In this document: piece after piece, positions 7,767 through 16,502 of the stretch | Layout: the number at the start of each line of letters is the position of its first letter | Position numbering within the stretch: the first letter of the stretch is position 1 | NCBI GenBank assembly: GCA_038230735.1 | Contig: JBBRMR010000002.1 | Location: forward strand, 1 to 64,000 | Direction of reading: 5' to 3' | Origin: Arcicella sp038230735 | GTDB lineage: Bacteria > Bacteroidota > Bacteroidia > Cytophagales > Spirosomataceae | DNA length: 64,000 bases | The notes under the pieces: model-generated | Seen by the model: only the letters and a program-made list of their open reading frames with translations | Database searches by the model: none | Told to the model about the DNA's origin: nothing | Program-made: the position numbers and the translations under genes

Positions 7767-9941
7767 ATGCAATCAACACAATTGAGTACAATTATCAAAA
7801 AAATAACCGATTTTTACGGGGTTGCTTTTAATAATTTTGCCTATCATTCCCCACTTTTCGAGGACAAAACATACACTCCCGAACAATATCCAAATTTCGT
7901 CAATGATTTGATAGAAGCTGCCCGAAAACAGCAACTATTGATGATAGAAAATTATGCCAGTCTATCAGATTTTCGACAATTGATTCAAGAAAATAATCAT
8001 CCTATCATCTTTTTTGAAGCTGATAAAGTAATAATTGCTGGTAGATTGTTGAAAAATAATAAACCTTTTTTCTATCAAATTGCTAATAATCAAGACTTTG
8101 AGGAGATTTCCGAAGATAGAACGTATAATCCATTAACGGTAGAAAACGCCCCGAATACTTCTCAAAATGGAAAAGTTAAGTTTCTAACCGTTTTCCCCTT
8201 AGAAAATGTAGCTGATAAAGGTGATATTGAACATTTATCGCCCCTAAAAAGACTTTTCGGAATGTTACGCCCTGAGCGAAAAGATATTATCAACATATAT
8301 ATTTACGCTATCGTAGTCGGTATCATTAGTTTATCCTTACCCCTTGGTATTCAGGCAATTATCGGTTTGGTTTCGGGTGGATTGGCGTTTAGTTCGGTCT
8401 ATGTCTTGATTTCCGTGGTGATAATTGGGGTTATTGTTTCGGGCGTTATGCAGATTTATCAATTGACTTTGGTGGAGGTCTTGCAAAGGCGGGTATTCAC
8501 GAAGGCTGCATTTGAATTTACTTATCGTATTCCACGGGTGAAATCGGAAGCACTTTTGGGCAGTTACGCCCCCGAGTTGATGAACCGTTTTTTCGATATT
8601 GTTAATGTGCAGAAGGCATTGCCCAAAGTGTTGATAGATATGACGGCAGCCGTTATCCAGATTCTTTTTGGTATTCTTTTGCTTTCACTTTATCACCCTT
8701 ATTTCATCGCATTCGGGCTTTTAACAATTTTTATTGTGGTTTCTGTTATTTATTACAATGCCCCCAAAGGTATGGAAACCAGTTTGGCGGAGTCGAAATA
8801 TAAGTATAAAGTGGCTCAATGGCTGGAAGATATTGCCCGTACTTTGTACGCTTTCAAGTCGGCAGGTTCAACCAATATGCCGATGCAAAAGATGGATTAT
8901 TTGGTTAATAATTATCTCAAATATCGCAAAAAACATTATAAGGTTCTCTTAAATCTCTACGGAAATGCGGTGTTTTTTAAGGCTTTTATCACGGGTCTTT
9001 TATTAATTTTGGGAACGTCTTTAGTCATTGACCGACAGATTTCTTTAGGTCAATTTGTGGCTTCCGAAATTATTATTGTGCTGGTGGTCAATTCAGTAGA
9101 AAAACTTATTTCGGGAACGGAAACGGTTTTTGATTTACTGACTGCCATCGAAAAAATGGGTCATGTAACGGATTTACCTTTGGAAAGACAAAGTGGTTTG
9201 CGAGTAAATTTCCATGAGCAAAATCATGGATTAGATATTAAAATTCAAGACTTATGGTATAAATATGCCGATGGAAACAAATACGTTTTGAAAAAAATTA
9301 ACCTTGAAATTAAAGCGAATGAAAGTATTTGTATCACGGGTATGAATGGTTCGGGGAAGGAGACATTATTGAAAATTTTATCGGCAATATTTACAGATTT
9401 TGAAGGTGCTATTTCTTATAATGGTTTGTCTATCAGGGATGTAAACTTAAATTCTATTAGAGATGCCATCGAAAGGAATTTAGCTTCTGATTTAATTTTT
9501 GACGGAACACTCTTGGATAATATTGTGATGGGAAGGGCAGGAATCACGCTTCAAGATGTAATGTGGGCATTAGAAAACCTGAGAATGTCTGAAAATATTG
9601 GCGAATTGCCCGAAGGATTAACTACCCCAATGATTGCAGGTGGCAAGCGTTTTTCGGAGAGTTTTATCGCCAAATTATCGGTTGCTCGTTGTGCCGTTGA
9701 AAAGCCTAAATTGTTGATGATAACTGATATTTATCGTGAATTACATAAATCTGAAAGAATGAGTGCTGCCGCCTTCTTGACGGATAAAAAGAATCCGTGG
9801 ACACTCCTAACCATCTCAAATGACCCCATGGTAATGGCTGCCTGCGACCGTGTAATTGTCTTGAATGAAGGCGAAATTGTACTGAACGGAAAGTATCAAG
9901 ATTTAATTAAAGATGCTCATTTTCAGGACGTTGTGGACTGA
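7767..9941 (+). CDS. HlyB-like ABC exporter with degenerate ATPase
   Basis: A 724-residue fusion with the layout of type I secretion ABC proteins: an N-terminal soluble region (1-165) without a recognisable C39 Cys/His site, six membrane helices (about 175-440), and a nucleotide-binding domain (490-724). The ATPase motifs are abnormal. Walker A reads GMNGSGKET (525-533), with Glu in the Ser/Thr place. The LSGGQ signature is replaced by RFSES (about 628-632). Walker B is LLMITD followed by Ile instead of the catalytic Glu. The switch His is Asn (TISND). It is followed by HlyD and TolC genes, so it probably belongs to an export complex, but ATP hydrolysis by this domain is doubtful. Confidence 0.85.
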   Translation: MQSTQLSTIIKKITDFYGVAFNNFAYHSPLFEDKTYTPEQYPNFVNDLIEAARKQQLLMIENYASLSDFRQLIQENNHPIIFFEADKVIIAGRLLKNNKPFFYQIANNQDFEEISEDRTYNPLTVENAPNTSQNGKVKFLTVFPLENVADKGDIEHLSPLKRLFGMLRPERKDIINIYIYAIVVGIISLSLPLGIQAIIGLVSGGLAFSSVYVLISVVIIGVIVSGVMQIYQLTLVEVLQRRVFTKAAFEFTYRIPRVKSEALLGSYAPELMNRFFDIVNVQKALPKVLIDMTAAVIQILFGILLLSLYHPYFIAFGLLTIFIVVSVIYYNAPKGMETSLAESKYKYKVAQWLEDIARTLYAFKSAGSTNMPMQKMDYLVNNYLKYRKKHYKVLLNLYGNAVFFKAFITGLLLILGTSLVIDRQISLGQFVASEIIIVLVVNSVEKLISGTETVFDLLTAIEKMGHVTDLPLERQSGLRVNFHEQNHGLDIKIQDLWYKYADGNKYVLKKINLEIKANESICITGMNGSGKETLLKILSAIFTDFEGAISYNGLSIRDVNLNSIRDAIERNLASDLIFDGTLLDNIVMGRAGITLQDVMWALENLRMSENIGELPEGLTTPMIAGGKRFSESFIAKLSVARCAVEKPKLLMITDIYRELHKSERMSAAAFLTDKKNPWTLLTISNDPMVMAACDRVIVLNEGEIVLNGKYQDLIKDAHFQDVVD

Positions 9942-9944
9942 TTA

Positions 9945-10062
9945 GTAGTTATGAACTATGAGTGATAAGTTATGAATAGCTATCTTAGAATGTTTTTAGC
10001 TACTTCACAATTCATAATCTCAACACCGAACCGCTCATAATTCATAACTCATAACTATTTTA
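9945..10062. repeat. Inverted 'ataactcat' repeats between exporter genes
   Basis: Iterated words such as AGTTATGAACTATGAG and their complements (TTCATAACTCATAACTA) flank a short unique core, giving a long imperfect hairpin in the 123-base gap between the ABC and HlyD genes. It is one of several quasi-repetitive intergenic modules in the window. Confidence 0.65.
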
Positions 10063-10064
10063 TT

Positions 10065-11423
10065 ATGTTAAACATATCTAAAAATACCGTAGGCAAACAG
10101 ATTGAAGAACAGTTTGAACTACATTCCTTAAAAACGTTACATACGCCCCGTTCTGCCGTGATTTTGCAACGGTGGCTTTTGGCAATTGGTATTATTTTGC
10201 TCTTGGTGTTGTTCCTTCCCTGGCAGCAAAACGTTACGGGCAAAGGTGACGTATCGGCTTTTACGCCCCAAGACCGACCGCAAAACATTCAAAATATCAT
10301 TGCGGGAAGGATAGAAAAATGGCTGGTTCGGGAAGGGCAATTAGTTAAAAAAGGCGATACGCTTTTAGTTATTTCCGAAACAAAAGATGACTATTTTGAC
10401 CCTAACTATCCTAAACGTTTGCAGGAGCAATTAGTGGCAAAAGGCGATGCCATTAGTAGTTATCGTTTAAAGATTGAAGCCCTTGATAATCAGATAATTG
10501 CCTTAAAAGAAAACAATCAGTTTGGTCTGCAAAAAGCCAGAAATAAAGTCAAGCAAAGTATCTCCAAAATTACGGCAGATAGTACGGATGTGTTGGCGGA
10601 ACAGGTGCAAGTAAACATTGCTAAAATCCGATATGACCGAGGTGAAGAACAATATAATAATGGTGGTTTGGTATCATTAAGCGAAGTTGAATCTCGTAAA
10701 TTGAAATTGCAGGAAGTAAGGGCAAAATTGATTTCTAACCAAAATAAATTACAGATTTCAAGACAAGATTTAATTAATGCACGCATCGAATTGAGTTCCA
10801 TCAATGCTGATTATGCTGAAAAGATTTCAAAGGCACAATCAGACCGCAGTTCCGCATTTTCTTCACTGGCAGCGGGTGAATATGAACTTTCGCAATTGCA
10901 AAATAAAATTACCAACGTGGATATTCGCAGAGGTCAATATTTTGTAAAAGCACCCCAAGAAGGATACATTGTAAAAGCCTTGAAAGCGGGAATTGGTGAG
11001 ACGATTAAGGAAGGAGAATCTATCTGCACGCTCCAACCTTCTGCCCCCGATATGGCGGTTGAAATGTACGTTAGGGCTATGGATGTGCCTTTAATTGAGC
11101 CTGGGCGTGAAGTTAGGATTCAGTTTGAAGGCTGGCCCTCGTTAGTGTTTTCGGGCTGGCCCTCGGTAACGGTTGGAACTTTTGGCGGTGTTGTCAAAGT
11201 GATTGACCGAATTGATAATAATAAAGGTGAATACCGATTATTGATTACCCCAAAAATACATCAAGGCGAGCAACCTTGGCCCAAACAGTTACGGATGGGG
11301 TCGGGCGTGGTGGGTTGGGTAATGCTGGACGATGTGCCTGTATGGTACGAAATCTGGCGACAATTGAACGCCTTTCCGCCAAGTTTGAAGCAAGAGCCGA
11401 AGGCGGCTTTGAAGGAAAAGTAA
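10065..11423 (+). CDS. HlyD-family periplasmic adaptor
   Basis: A 452-residue membrane-fusion protein that links the inner-membrane ABC protein to a TolC channel. One membrane helix lies at about residues 43-60 (LLAIGIILLLVLFLP). A lipoyl/barrel-sandwich half (GRIEKWLVREGQLVKKGDTLLVI) follows, then a long coiled-coil hairpin (about 130-280) and the second lipoyl half (KAPQEGYIVKALKAGIGE). A C-terminal beta-barrel contains the VRIQFEGWPS segment typical of Bacteroidota members. It lies in the same operon as the degenerate ABC gene (gap 123 bases) and the TolC gene (gap 44 bases). Confidence 0.92.
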   Translation: MLNISKNTVGKQIEEQFELHSLKTLHTPRSAVILQRWLLAIGIILLLVLFLPWQQNVTGKGDVSAFTPQDRPQNIQNIIAGRIEKWLVREGQLVKKGDTLLVISETKDDYFDPNYPKRLQEQLVAKGDAISSYRLKIEALDNQIIALKENNQFGLQKARNKVKQSISKITADSTDVLAEQVQVNIAKIRYDRGEEQYNNGGLVSLSEVESRKLKLQEVRAKLISNQNKLQISRQDLINARIELSSINADYAEKISKAQSDRSSAFSSLAAGEYELSQLQNKITNVDIRRGQYFVKAPQEGYIVKALKAGIGETIKEGESICTLQPSAPDMAVEMYVRAMDVPLIEPGREVRIQFEGWPSLVFSGWPSVTVGTFGGVVKVIDRIDNNKGEYRLLITPKIHQGEQPWPKQLRMGSGVVGWVMLDDVPVWYEIWRQLNAFPPSLKQEPKAALKEK

Positions 11424-11467
11424 TTTTTTATACAATAGTCCTAATATATTGACAATCAACAGATTAT

Positions 11468-12955
11468 ATGATATTTTATTTATTTATTCTATTACGATTA
11501 ATAACATTAGCCGTGGTCATTGTCCTCACTGCATCCGCCAGATTTGTCCGTTTTTGTAGGGACAAGGCGACCAAAATTCTTGTAATAATATTATATACCA
11601 CACTTTCTTCTTCCTCTCTTTCCCAAACCCCTTTCAGTTACGAAGATTTTAAAAGTTTAGTTTTAAAAAATCACCCAACTATTAAGCAAGCTAATCTTTT
11701 TCCGCAAGAAGCCGAGACTGAAATTATGCAAGCCAAAGGGGCGTTTGACCCAAAATTGACTTCTTATTTTGACCGTAAGGCTTTCAAGGGTGATGAATAT
11801 TATAATCGTTGGGATAATATCTTAAAAATTCCTACTTGGTCGGGTGTGGACTTTAAGTTAGGTTATGAAAGAAATGCTGGGAATAAACTTTTAGAAGAAG
11901 AATCAACGCAATTGTATGTGGCGGGTTTAAGCATTCCCATAGGACAAGGTTTAATCATTGATGCCCGCCGTAATACCTTGAAACAGGCACGTTTAGCCAA
12001 AAACTATGCCGAAGCCGAACGACAAAAATTGATAAATTCGACCATTTATTACGCCACGAAAAGTTATTGGGATTGGTGGTTTTCATTTCAACAATTAAAA
12101 TTGATTCGAGAAGGATATGACTTGGCCGACAAACGTTTTATCGCTACCCGTGAGCGGGCAAGGGTGGGCGAACAAGCTACGATTGATTCGGTTGAGGCAA
12201 AAATAACGCTTCAAGACCGTCAAGTAGCCGTTGAACAGGCAATTATTGAACTACAAAATAATCGTTTAGCCCTCTCCAATTACCTTTGGAGTACCAACGA
12301 AATACCTTTAGAATTACCCGAAGATGCTCAACCTCCGCTTGCCCCAATTCGTAAAGTTGATGAAATCACTTTGCAGTCTTTAATCAATCAGGCAAGGAAT
12401 CAACATCCTGAAATTCAGAAACTTAACGTTAAAATTGACCAATTACAAATTGAAGAACGTTTTAGAAAAGAGATGTTGAAACCTATTTTTAACGCCAATT
12501 TTAATTTCATTGCGGATGGTTTTGTGAACAAACCTAATACTAATTATCCAAACTCTTTTTCGATAGATAATCACAAATTAGGTTTTGAATTTACCATGCC
12601 TTTATTTCTAAGAAAAGAAAGAGGAAAATTACAACAAGTTAAAATCAAACAGCAATCAACGGGCTATGAATTGAACATGACTCGCCGAGAGATTTTAAAC
12701 GATGTTTATGCGGCTTATAACGAAGTAAAAAATTACGAAAAACAGTTGAAAATTCAGACGGAAGCCACTCAAAATCAAGAGATTATGGTAAGAGGAGAGC
12801 AACGCAAATTTGATATTGGTGAAAGTACACTTTTCCTGATTAATACCCGTGAAAGTAAATTAATTGAGATGCGGACAAAGGTGGAATCTTTAAAAAGTAA
12901 ATACGAAAAAGCCATTGCAAACTTGGCATATATGGCGGGTTTAACGGATTTCTAA
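11468..12955 (+). CDS. TolC-family outer-membrane efflux channel
   Basis: A 495-residue protein with two outer-membrane-efflux-protein repeats: long coiled-coil helices (LINQARNQHPEIQKLNVKID; IKQQSTGYELNMTRREILND), with beta segments between. It would form the exit duct for the upstream ABC/HlyD pair. The leader is odd. A hydrophobic start (MIFYLFILLRLITL) is interrupted by about 21 residues containing RFVRFCRDKATK before a second hydrophobic stretch and the likely cleavage at SLSQ. The inserted DNA (about 11511-11573) contains TTGTCC...GGGACAA and looks like a palindromic-element fragment. The real start could therefore be hard to fix. Confidence 0.9.
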   Translation: MIFYLFILLRLITLAVVIVLTASARFVRFCRDKATKILVIILYTTLSSSSLSQTPFSYEDFKSLVLKNHPTIKQANLFPQEAETEIMQAKGAFDPKLTSYFDRKAFKGDEYYNRWDNILKIPTWSGVDFKLGYERNAGNKLLEEESTQLYVAGLSIPIGQGLIIDARRNTLKQARLAKNYAEAERQKLINSTIYYATKSYWDWWFSFQQLKLIREGYDLADKRFIATRERARVGEQATIDSVEAKITLQDRQVAVEQAIIELQNNRLALSNYLWSTNEIPLELPEDAQPPLAPIRKVDEITLQSLINQARNQHPEIQKLNVKIDQLQIEERFRKEMLKPIFNANFNFIADGFVNKPNTNYPNSFSIDNHKLGFEFTMPLFLRKERGKLQQVKIKQQSTGYELNMTRREILNDVYAAYNEVKNYEKQLKIQTEATQNQEIMVRGEQRKFDIGESTLFLINTRESKLIEMRTKVESLKSKYEKAIANLAYMAGLTDF

Positions 12956-12972
12956 GGAATTCGTAATTATCT

Positions 12973-13899
12973 TTGGTGATATTTTCAAAGCACATCATCA
13001 ACCCAAAGATTTTGAACAATTTACTCGCCCAACTCATAGAAATCAACGCCAGTGAAAAAGAATTACAATGGCTTGACGCTCAAAATATTAAAGATAATAA
13101 AGCCTTGCAAAAGACCTTTGTAATCACGCCCAGATTTATTAGTAAAAAAGAAGTGGAAATAGTGATGGAAAAACCCGTTACTACAAAACCAAAATACGGA
13201 ACTCCAAAAATAACGGTAGCGAATCGTAACATTGACAGCATCGAATCGGAACGCCGACCGAATCAAATCTGGACACTCGACCGTGTTGTGCGAGTTTTGT
13301 TATTGACAAATGTTCAAAATAAATCCGAAGAAGATTACTGCCAAACCATCGAATCGCTTTTTGAAACTGCCGAAATCAACGAAGCCGTAGCTCTTTACAC
13401 GGCTCTTCCCTACCTACAATATCCCGAAAAATGGCTTTATCGAGCCACCGAGGCAGTTCGTTCCAACATGGGTTCAGTCTTTGATGCTCTTGCTTTCCAC
13501 AATCCTTATCCCGCAAAATACTTCTCGGAGTCGGCTTGGAATCAGTTGGTTTTGAAGTGTATTTTCAATAATAAATCCATCAATTTAATTTCAGGTTTGG
13601 ACGAAAGAGCCAATCAAAACTTAGCCAATATCCTCTCAGATTTTGCTCATGAACGTTGGGCTGCCCACCGCACAATTCCTTCGCAAGCATGGCGATTAGT
13701 GAGTAAATACATCACGCCTACAATTTTAGAAGACATTACTAAACTTTTCGATTCTGAAAACATCCAAAACCAACAGGCTGCCGTATTAGTTTGTAAAGAG
13801 TCTGATAATCAAAAAGCAAAAGATTTATTGGTTATAAAACAGAAGGATTTAGCTTTTGATATAAATGGATTATCTTGGAAAAGTTTGGAAGAAAAATAG
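12973..13899 (+). CDS. eboA: EboA, first protein of the ebo cluster
   Basis: A 308-residue cytoplasmic, mostly helical protein of the EboA family, which has no known catalytic motif. Family-like segments are WTLDRVVRVLLL, EAVALYTALPYLQYPEKWLYRATEAVRSN, VFDALAFHNPYPAKYF and DFAHERWAAHRT. The function is unknown. Its identity is supported by the order eboA-B-C-D-E-F that follows. The start is uncertain: TTG at 12973, GTG at 12976 or TTG at 13012 are possible and no good ATG exists. It begins 17 bases after the TolC gene, so it may be read with the exporter operon. Confidence 0.85.
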   Translation: MVIFSKHIINPKILNNLLAQLIEINASEKELQWLDAQNIKDNKALQKTFVITPRFISKKEVEIVMEKPVTTKPKYGTPKITVANRNIDSIESERRPNQIWTLDRVVRVLLLTNVQNKSEEDYCQTIESLFETAEINEAVALYTALPYLQYPEKWLYRATEAVRSNMGSVFDALAFHNPYPAKYFSESAWNQLVLKCIFNNKSINLISGLDERANQNLANILSDFAHERWAAHRTIPSQAWRLVSKYITPTILEDITKLFDSENIQNQQAAVLVCKESDNQKAKDLLVIKQKDLAFDINGLSWKSLEEK

Positions 13900-13900
13900 T

Positions 13901-13957
13901 ATCGCAGGCTTTAGCCTCTCCTTCTCAGTGAGAATTATAGGCTAAAGCCCGTGGTAC
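13901..13957. repeat. Palindromic 'aggctaaagcc' element between eboA and eboB
   Basis: GCAGGCTTTAGCCT (13904-13917) pairs with AGGCTAAAGCCCG (13939-13951), with an inner TTCTC/GAGAA pair. The right side continues GTGGTAC. AGGCTAAAGCCCGTGGTAC matches 17 of 19 bases of a stretch inside the methyltransferase gene at 22979-22997. Confidence 0.8.
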
Positions 13958-13973
13958 GTTATAAAATTGAAAA

Positions 13974-14993
13974 ATGTGTCAAACCAATAATAATATTCCT
14001 CAAAACCCTTCTCATTTTGAAGGTTCGTTGGAGGAAAAACATACCGCAAGCCAAGTGGAAAGCAATTTTATGGATTATATCAAAGACATGAAATTTTTTG
14101 ACCCGCACATCCACATGGTTTCCCGCACCACCGACGACTACCAAGCCTTAGCGGATGCGGGTGTAGTTGCATTGATTGAACCCGCTTTTTGGTTGGGGCA
14201 ACCCCGTACGGGACTTTCCAGTTTCAAGGATTATTACAGTACTTTGGTGGGTTGGGAGCGTTTTCGTTCTTCTCAATTTGGTATAAAACATTACTGCACC
14301 ATCGGGTTAAATTCACGAGAAGCCAACAACGAAGCCCTCGCCGAGCAAGTAATGGAGGTTTTACCTTTGTATTTGTACAAAGAAGGCGTAGTGGGCGTAG
14401 GCGAAATTGGCTTTGATGATCAAACCACCGCCGAAGAAAAATATTATCGTTTGCAATTGGAATTAGCCAAAGAAGCCAACCTTCCCGTGCAAGTTCATAC
14501 GCCCCATCGAGACAAAAAAAGGGGAACAGAACGCAGCATGGCAATTGCTCTTGAACACGGTTTAGACCCACAAATGGTAATTATTGACCATAATAATGAA
14601 GAGACGGTAAAAAGTGTTTTGGAGCAAGGATTTTACGCAGGATTCACGATTTATCCTTTCACTAAAATGGGCAATGAGCGAATGGTAGAAATTATAAAAC
14701 AATATGGTTCAGAAAGAATAATGGTCAATTCTGCCGCAGATTGGGGTATTTCCGACCCTTTGGCAGTTCCCAAAACAGCGGCTTTGATGAAAATTAGAGG
14801 GATTTCGGATGATGATATTCGGTTGGTAACTTATCAAAACGCCATCACTGCCTTTGCTCAAAGTGGGCAGATAAATGTGGAAGATTTTGAGACGATAAAA
14901 GAAATTGACCGTAGCCTAAAATTCAACGGAAATACAATCCTTAGGGGCGGACAACAGCCGAGGATTGATAAAAATTCGATATTTATTCAGTAA
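13974..14993 (+). CDS. eboB: EboB, TatD-family metal-dependent hydrolase
   Basis: A 339-residue TIM-barrel hydrolase of the TatD superfamily. Metal ligands are visible: HIH (His45, His47) on strand 1, Glu144 in GVGEIGFD, His175 and His178 in QVHTPHRDK, and His206 in IIDHNNEE. The substrate is unknown. In cyanobacteria the ebo genes are linked to translocation of a metabolite precursor to the periplasm. It lies between eboA and eboC, 14 bases before the latter. Confidence 0.9.
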   Translation: MCQTNNNIPQNPSHFEGSLEEKHTASQVESNFMDYIKDMKFFDPHIHMVSRTTDDYQALADAGVVALIEPAFWLGQPRTGLSSFKDYYSTLVGWERFRSSQFGIKHYCTIGLNSREANNEALAEQVMEVLPLYLYKEGVVGVGEIGFDDQTTAEEKYYRLQLELAKEANLPVQVHTPHRDKKRGTERSMAIALEHGLDPQMVIIDHNNEETVKSVLEQGFYAGFTIYPFTKMGNERMVEIIKQYGSERIMVNSAADWGISDPLAVPKTAALMKIRGISDDDIRLVTYQNAITAFAQSGQINVEDFETIKEIDRSLKFNGNTILRGGQQPRIDKNSIFIQ

Positions 14994-15007
14994 TCAAAAT
15001 CACTCTC

Positions 15008-15883
15008 TTGAAATCCTACCTACAACTCATGCGTCCTGCCAATTTAATCACCGCTTTTGCCGATATATTGGCAGGAATGGCAATTGCGGGACTGCATTTT
15101 ACGACCGATAATTTCCTCTGGGGTAATGCCATTTTACTTTCCATCTCCACCGTTGGACTTTATGGCGGTGGTGTTGTTTTTAACGACGTTTTTGATGCTG
15201 AATTAGACGCCATCGAACGCCCCGAAAGAGCCATTCCAAGTGGTAGAGTTAGCAAACAAAATGCCTCTATTTTAGGAATCAGTCTATTATTTGTCGGAAT
15301 TTTGACCGCTTTTATAGTTAGTCAAATGAGTGGCGTTTTCGCCATAATCATCAGCGTTTTAGCCCTATTTTACGACCGTTTCGGGAAACACAATAACCTT
15401 TTCGGACCGATAAATATGGGATTTTGTCGGGGCGTAAATTTATTGTTAGGAATTTCCATCATCAATCCATCCGTGTATGAGTGGTGGTGGGTGAGTATTG
15501 TACCCATCATATACATCTCCGCCATCACCATGATTAGCCGTGGAGAGGTACACGGAGGAAATAAGAATCACCTCTATTTTGCAGGATTTTTATACGCTCT
15601 TGTCAGTATTTTTCAAGGCTATGTGGCTTATTCATCAGGAAATATCACGTTGGTAATTTTATTTATTTTATTGCATATATTCCTGATTTTCAAACCTTTA
15701 ATACAAGCAATTGTTTTGCCAATTGGTAGTAATATTGGCAAAGCCGTCAAGGCAGGCGTATTATCATTAATCGTGATGGATGCCGCTTGGGTAGCCGCTT
15801 CGGGAAACTGGGGTATAGCAATTTGTGTTTTAGTTTTACTACCAATTTCTATGCGAATTGGGAAGTATTTTGCGGTAACTTAG
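15008..15883 (+). CDS. eboC: EboC, UbiA-family prenyltransferase-like membrane protein
   Basis: A 291-residue polytopic protein with about eight or nine membrane segments. The first Asp-rich motif is NDVFDAELD (Asn59, Asp60, Asp63, Asp67) and the second conserved loop contains YDRFGKHN. These are the prenyl-diphosphate/Mg binding signatures of UbiA enzymes, so it probably prenylates an unknown acceptor in the cytoplasmic membrane. The start is TTG at 15008, giving MKSYLQLMRPANLITA, which aligns with the family N-terminus. A toxin-antitoxin pair separates it from eboD. Confidence 0.9.
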   Translation: MKSYLQLMRPANLITAFADILAGMAIAGLHFTTDNFLWGNAILLSISTVGLYGGGVVFNDVFDAELDAIERPERAIPSGRVSKQNASILGISLLFVGILTAFIVSQMSGVFAIIISVLALFYDRFGKHNNLFGPINMGFCRGVNLLLGISIINPSVYEWWWVSIVPIIYISAITMISRGEVHGGNKNHLYFAGFLYALVSIFQGYVAYSSGNITLVILFILLHIFLIFKPLIQAIVLPIGSNIGKAVKAGVLSLIVMDAAWVAASGNWGIAICVLVLLPISMRIGKYFAVT

Positions 15884-15953
15884 ATTCATTTTTCGATTTT
15901 TGGAAAGGGAACTTAGGCTTAATTTTTGTAATTTTATCATAAAATTATTCATT

Positions 15954-16151
15954 ATGACAATAGCATCAGCACTTTATGAGGTTTACAAAACACTTCCAAA
16001 ACAGTCAAGGAAGGAGTTTAAAACCCTCATTGAAACGGAAGAAGAAAGTTCTGTTTTATTATCTGAAATAAAAGAAGGGTTAAAACAAGTGAAAGGAATC
16101 AGAGAAGGGAAAATAAAGCCAAAAAATATAAAAGACGTATTACATGGCTAA
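15954..16151 (+). CDS. Antitoxin partner of a RelE-type toxin, inside ebo
   Basis: A 65-residue charged, helical protein (LPKQSRKEFKTLI, EIKEGLKQVKGIREGKIKP). It overlaps the following toxin start by eight bases, the usual arrangement for a type II antitoxin. There is no clear DNA-binding motif, and the assignment rests on size, charge and position. The ATG at 15954 is chosen over an in-frame TTG at 15900, which would extend into the gap after eboC. Confidence 0.75.
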   Translation: MTIASALYEVYKTLPKQSRKEFKTLIETEEESSVLLSEIKEGLKQVKGIREGKIKPKNIKDVLHG

Positions 16152-16482
16152 TAAGATAGTGCCGACACCCCTTTTTGAATCTAAATACAAAAGATTCAAA
16201 AAGAAATTTCCTTCCTTAGAAAATGAATTATCCGATTTGATGGAGGACTTAATTGACAACCCAAGACAAGGGCAATCACTTGGAGGTGGTTTGTATAAAG
16301 TCAGAGTTGCTAATGAAGATAAGGGAAAGGGGAAAAGTGGAGGGTTTAGGCTGACAACTTACCTTCTCAAAGAGTCGGATGATGGTACAGATATCTATTT
16401 AATTACACTTTACGATAAATCAGAAGATAGCACAATCAAAAAACAAGTTCTTCAAAAACTTGTTAAACAATTGTTTGATTAA
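16144..16482 (+). CDS. RelE/ParE-superfamily toxin, inside ebo
   Basis: A 112-residue RelE-fold protein, probably a ribosome-dependent mRNA interferase. Family-like pieces are FESKYKRFKKKFPSL, NPRQGQSLGGGLYKVRVA, the basic GKGKSGGFRLTTYLL strand (likely RNA-contacting) and YLITLYDKSEDSTIKK. It ends 20 bases before eboD. With the 65-residue protein it forms a compact module (15954-16482) inserted between eboC and eboD, on the same strand as the operon. Confidence 0.88.
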   Translation: MANKIVPTPLFESKYKRFKKKFPSLENELSDLMEDLIDNPRQGQSLGGGLYKVRVANEDKGKGKSGGFRLTTYLLKESDDGTDIYLITLYDKSEDSTIKKQVLQKLVKQLFD

Positions 16483-16502
16483 CGCTACTCACAATATCCA
16501 CA

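Noticed and set aside
11100..11180. Duplicated GGCTGGCCCTCG in the HlyD gene
   Set aside because: The encoded FEGWPS...FSGWPS pattern is typical of this HlyD branch as I recall it, so it is not a new tandem duplication.
13901..13957. Rho-independent terminator after eboA
   Set aside because: The stem is good but no T-run follows and the operon continues; it matches the repeated element instead.
15900..15953. Longer TTG-started version of the ebo antitoxin
   Set aside because: The added residues are non-family, and the later ATG is well placed.
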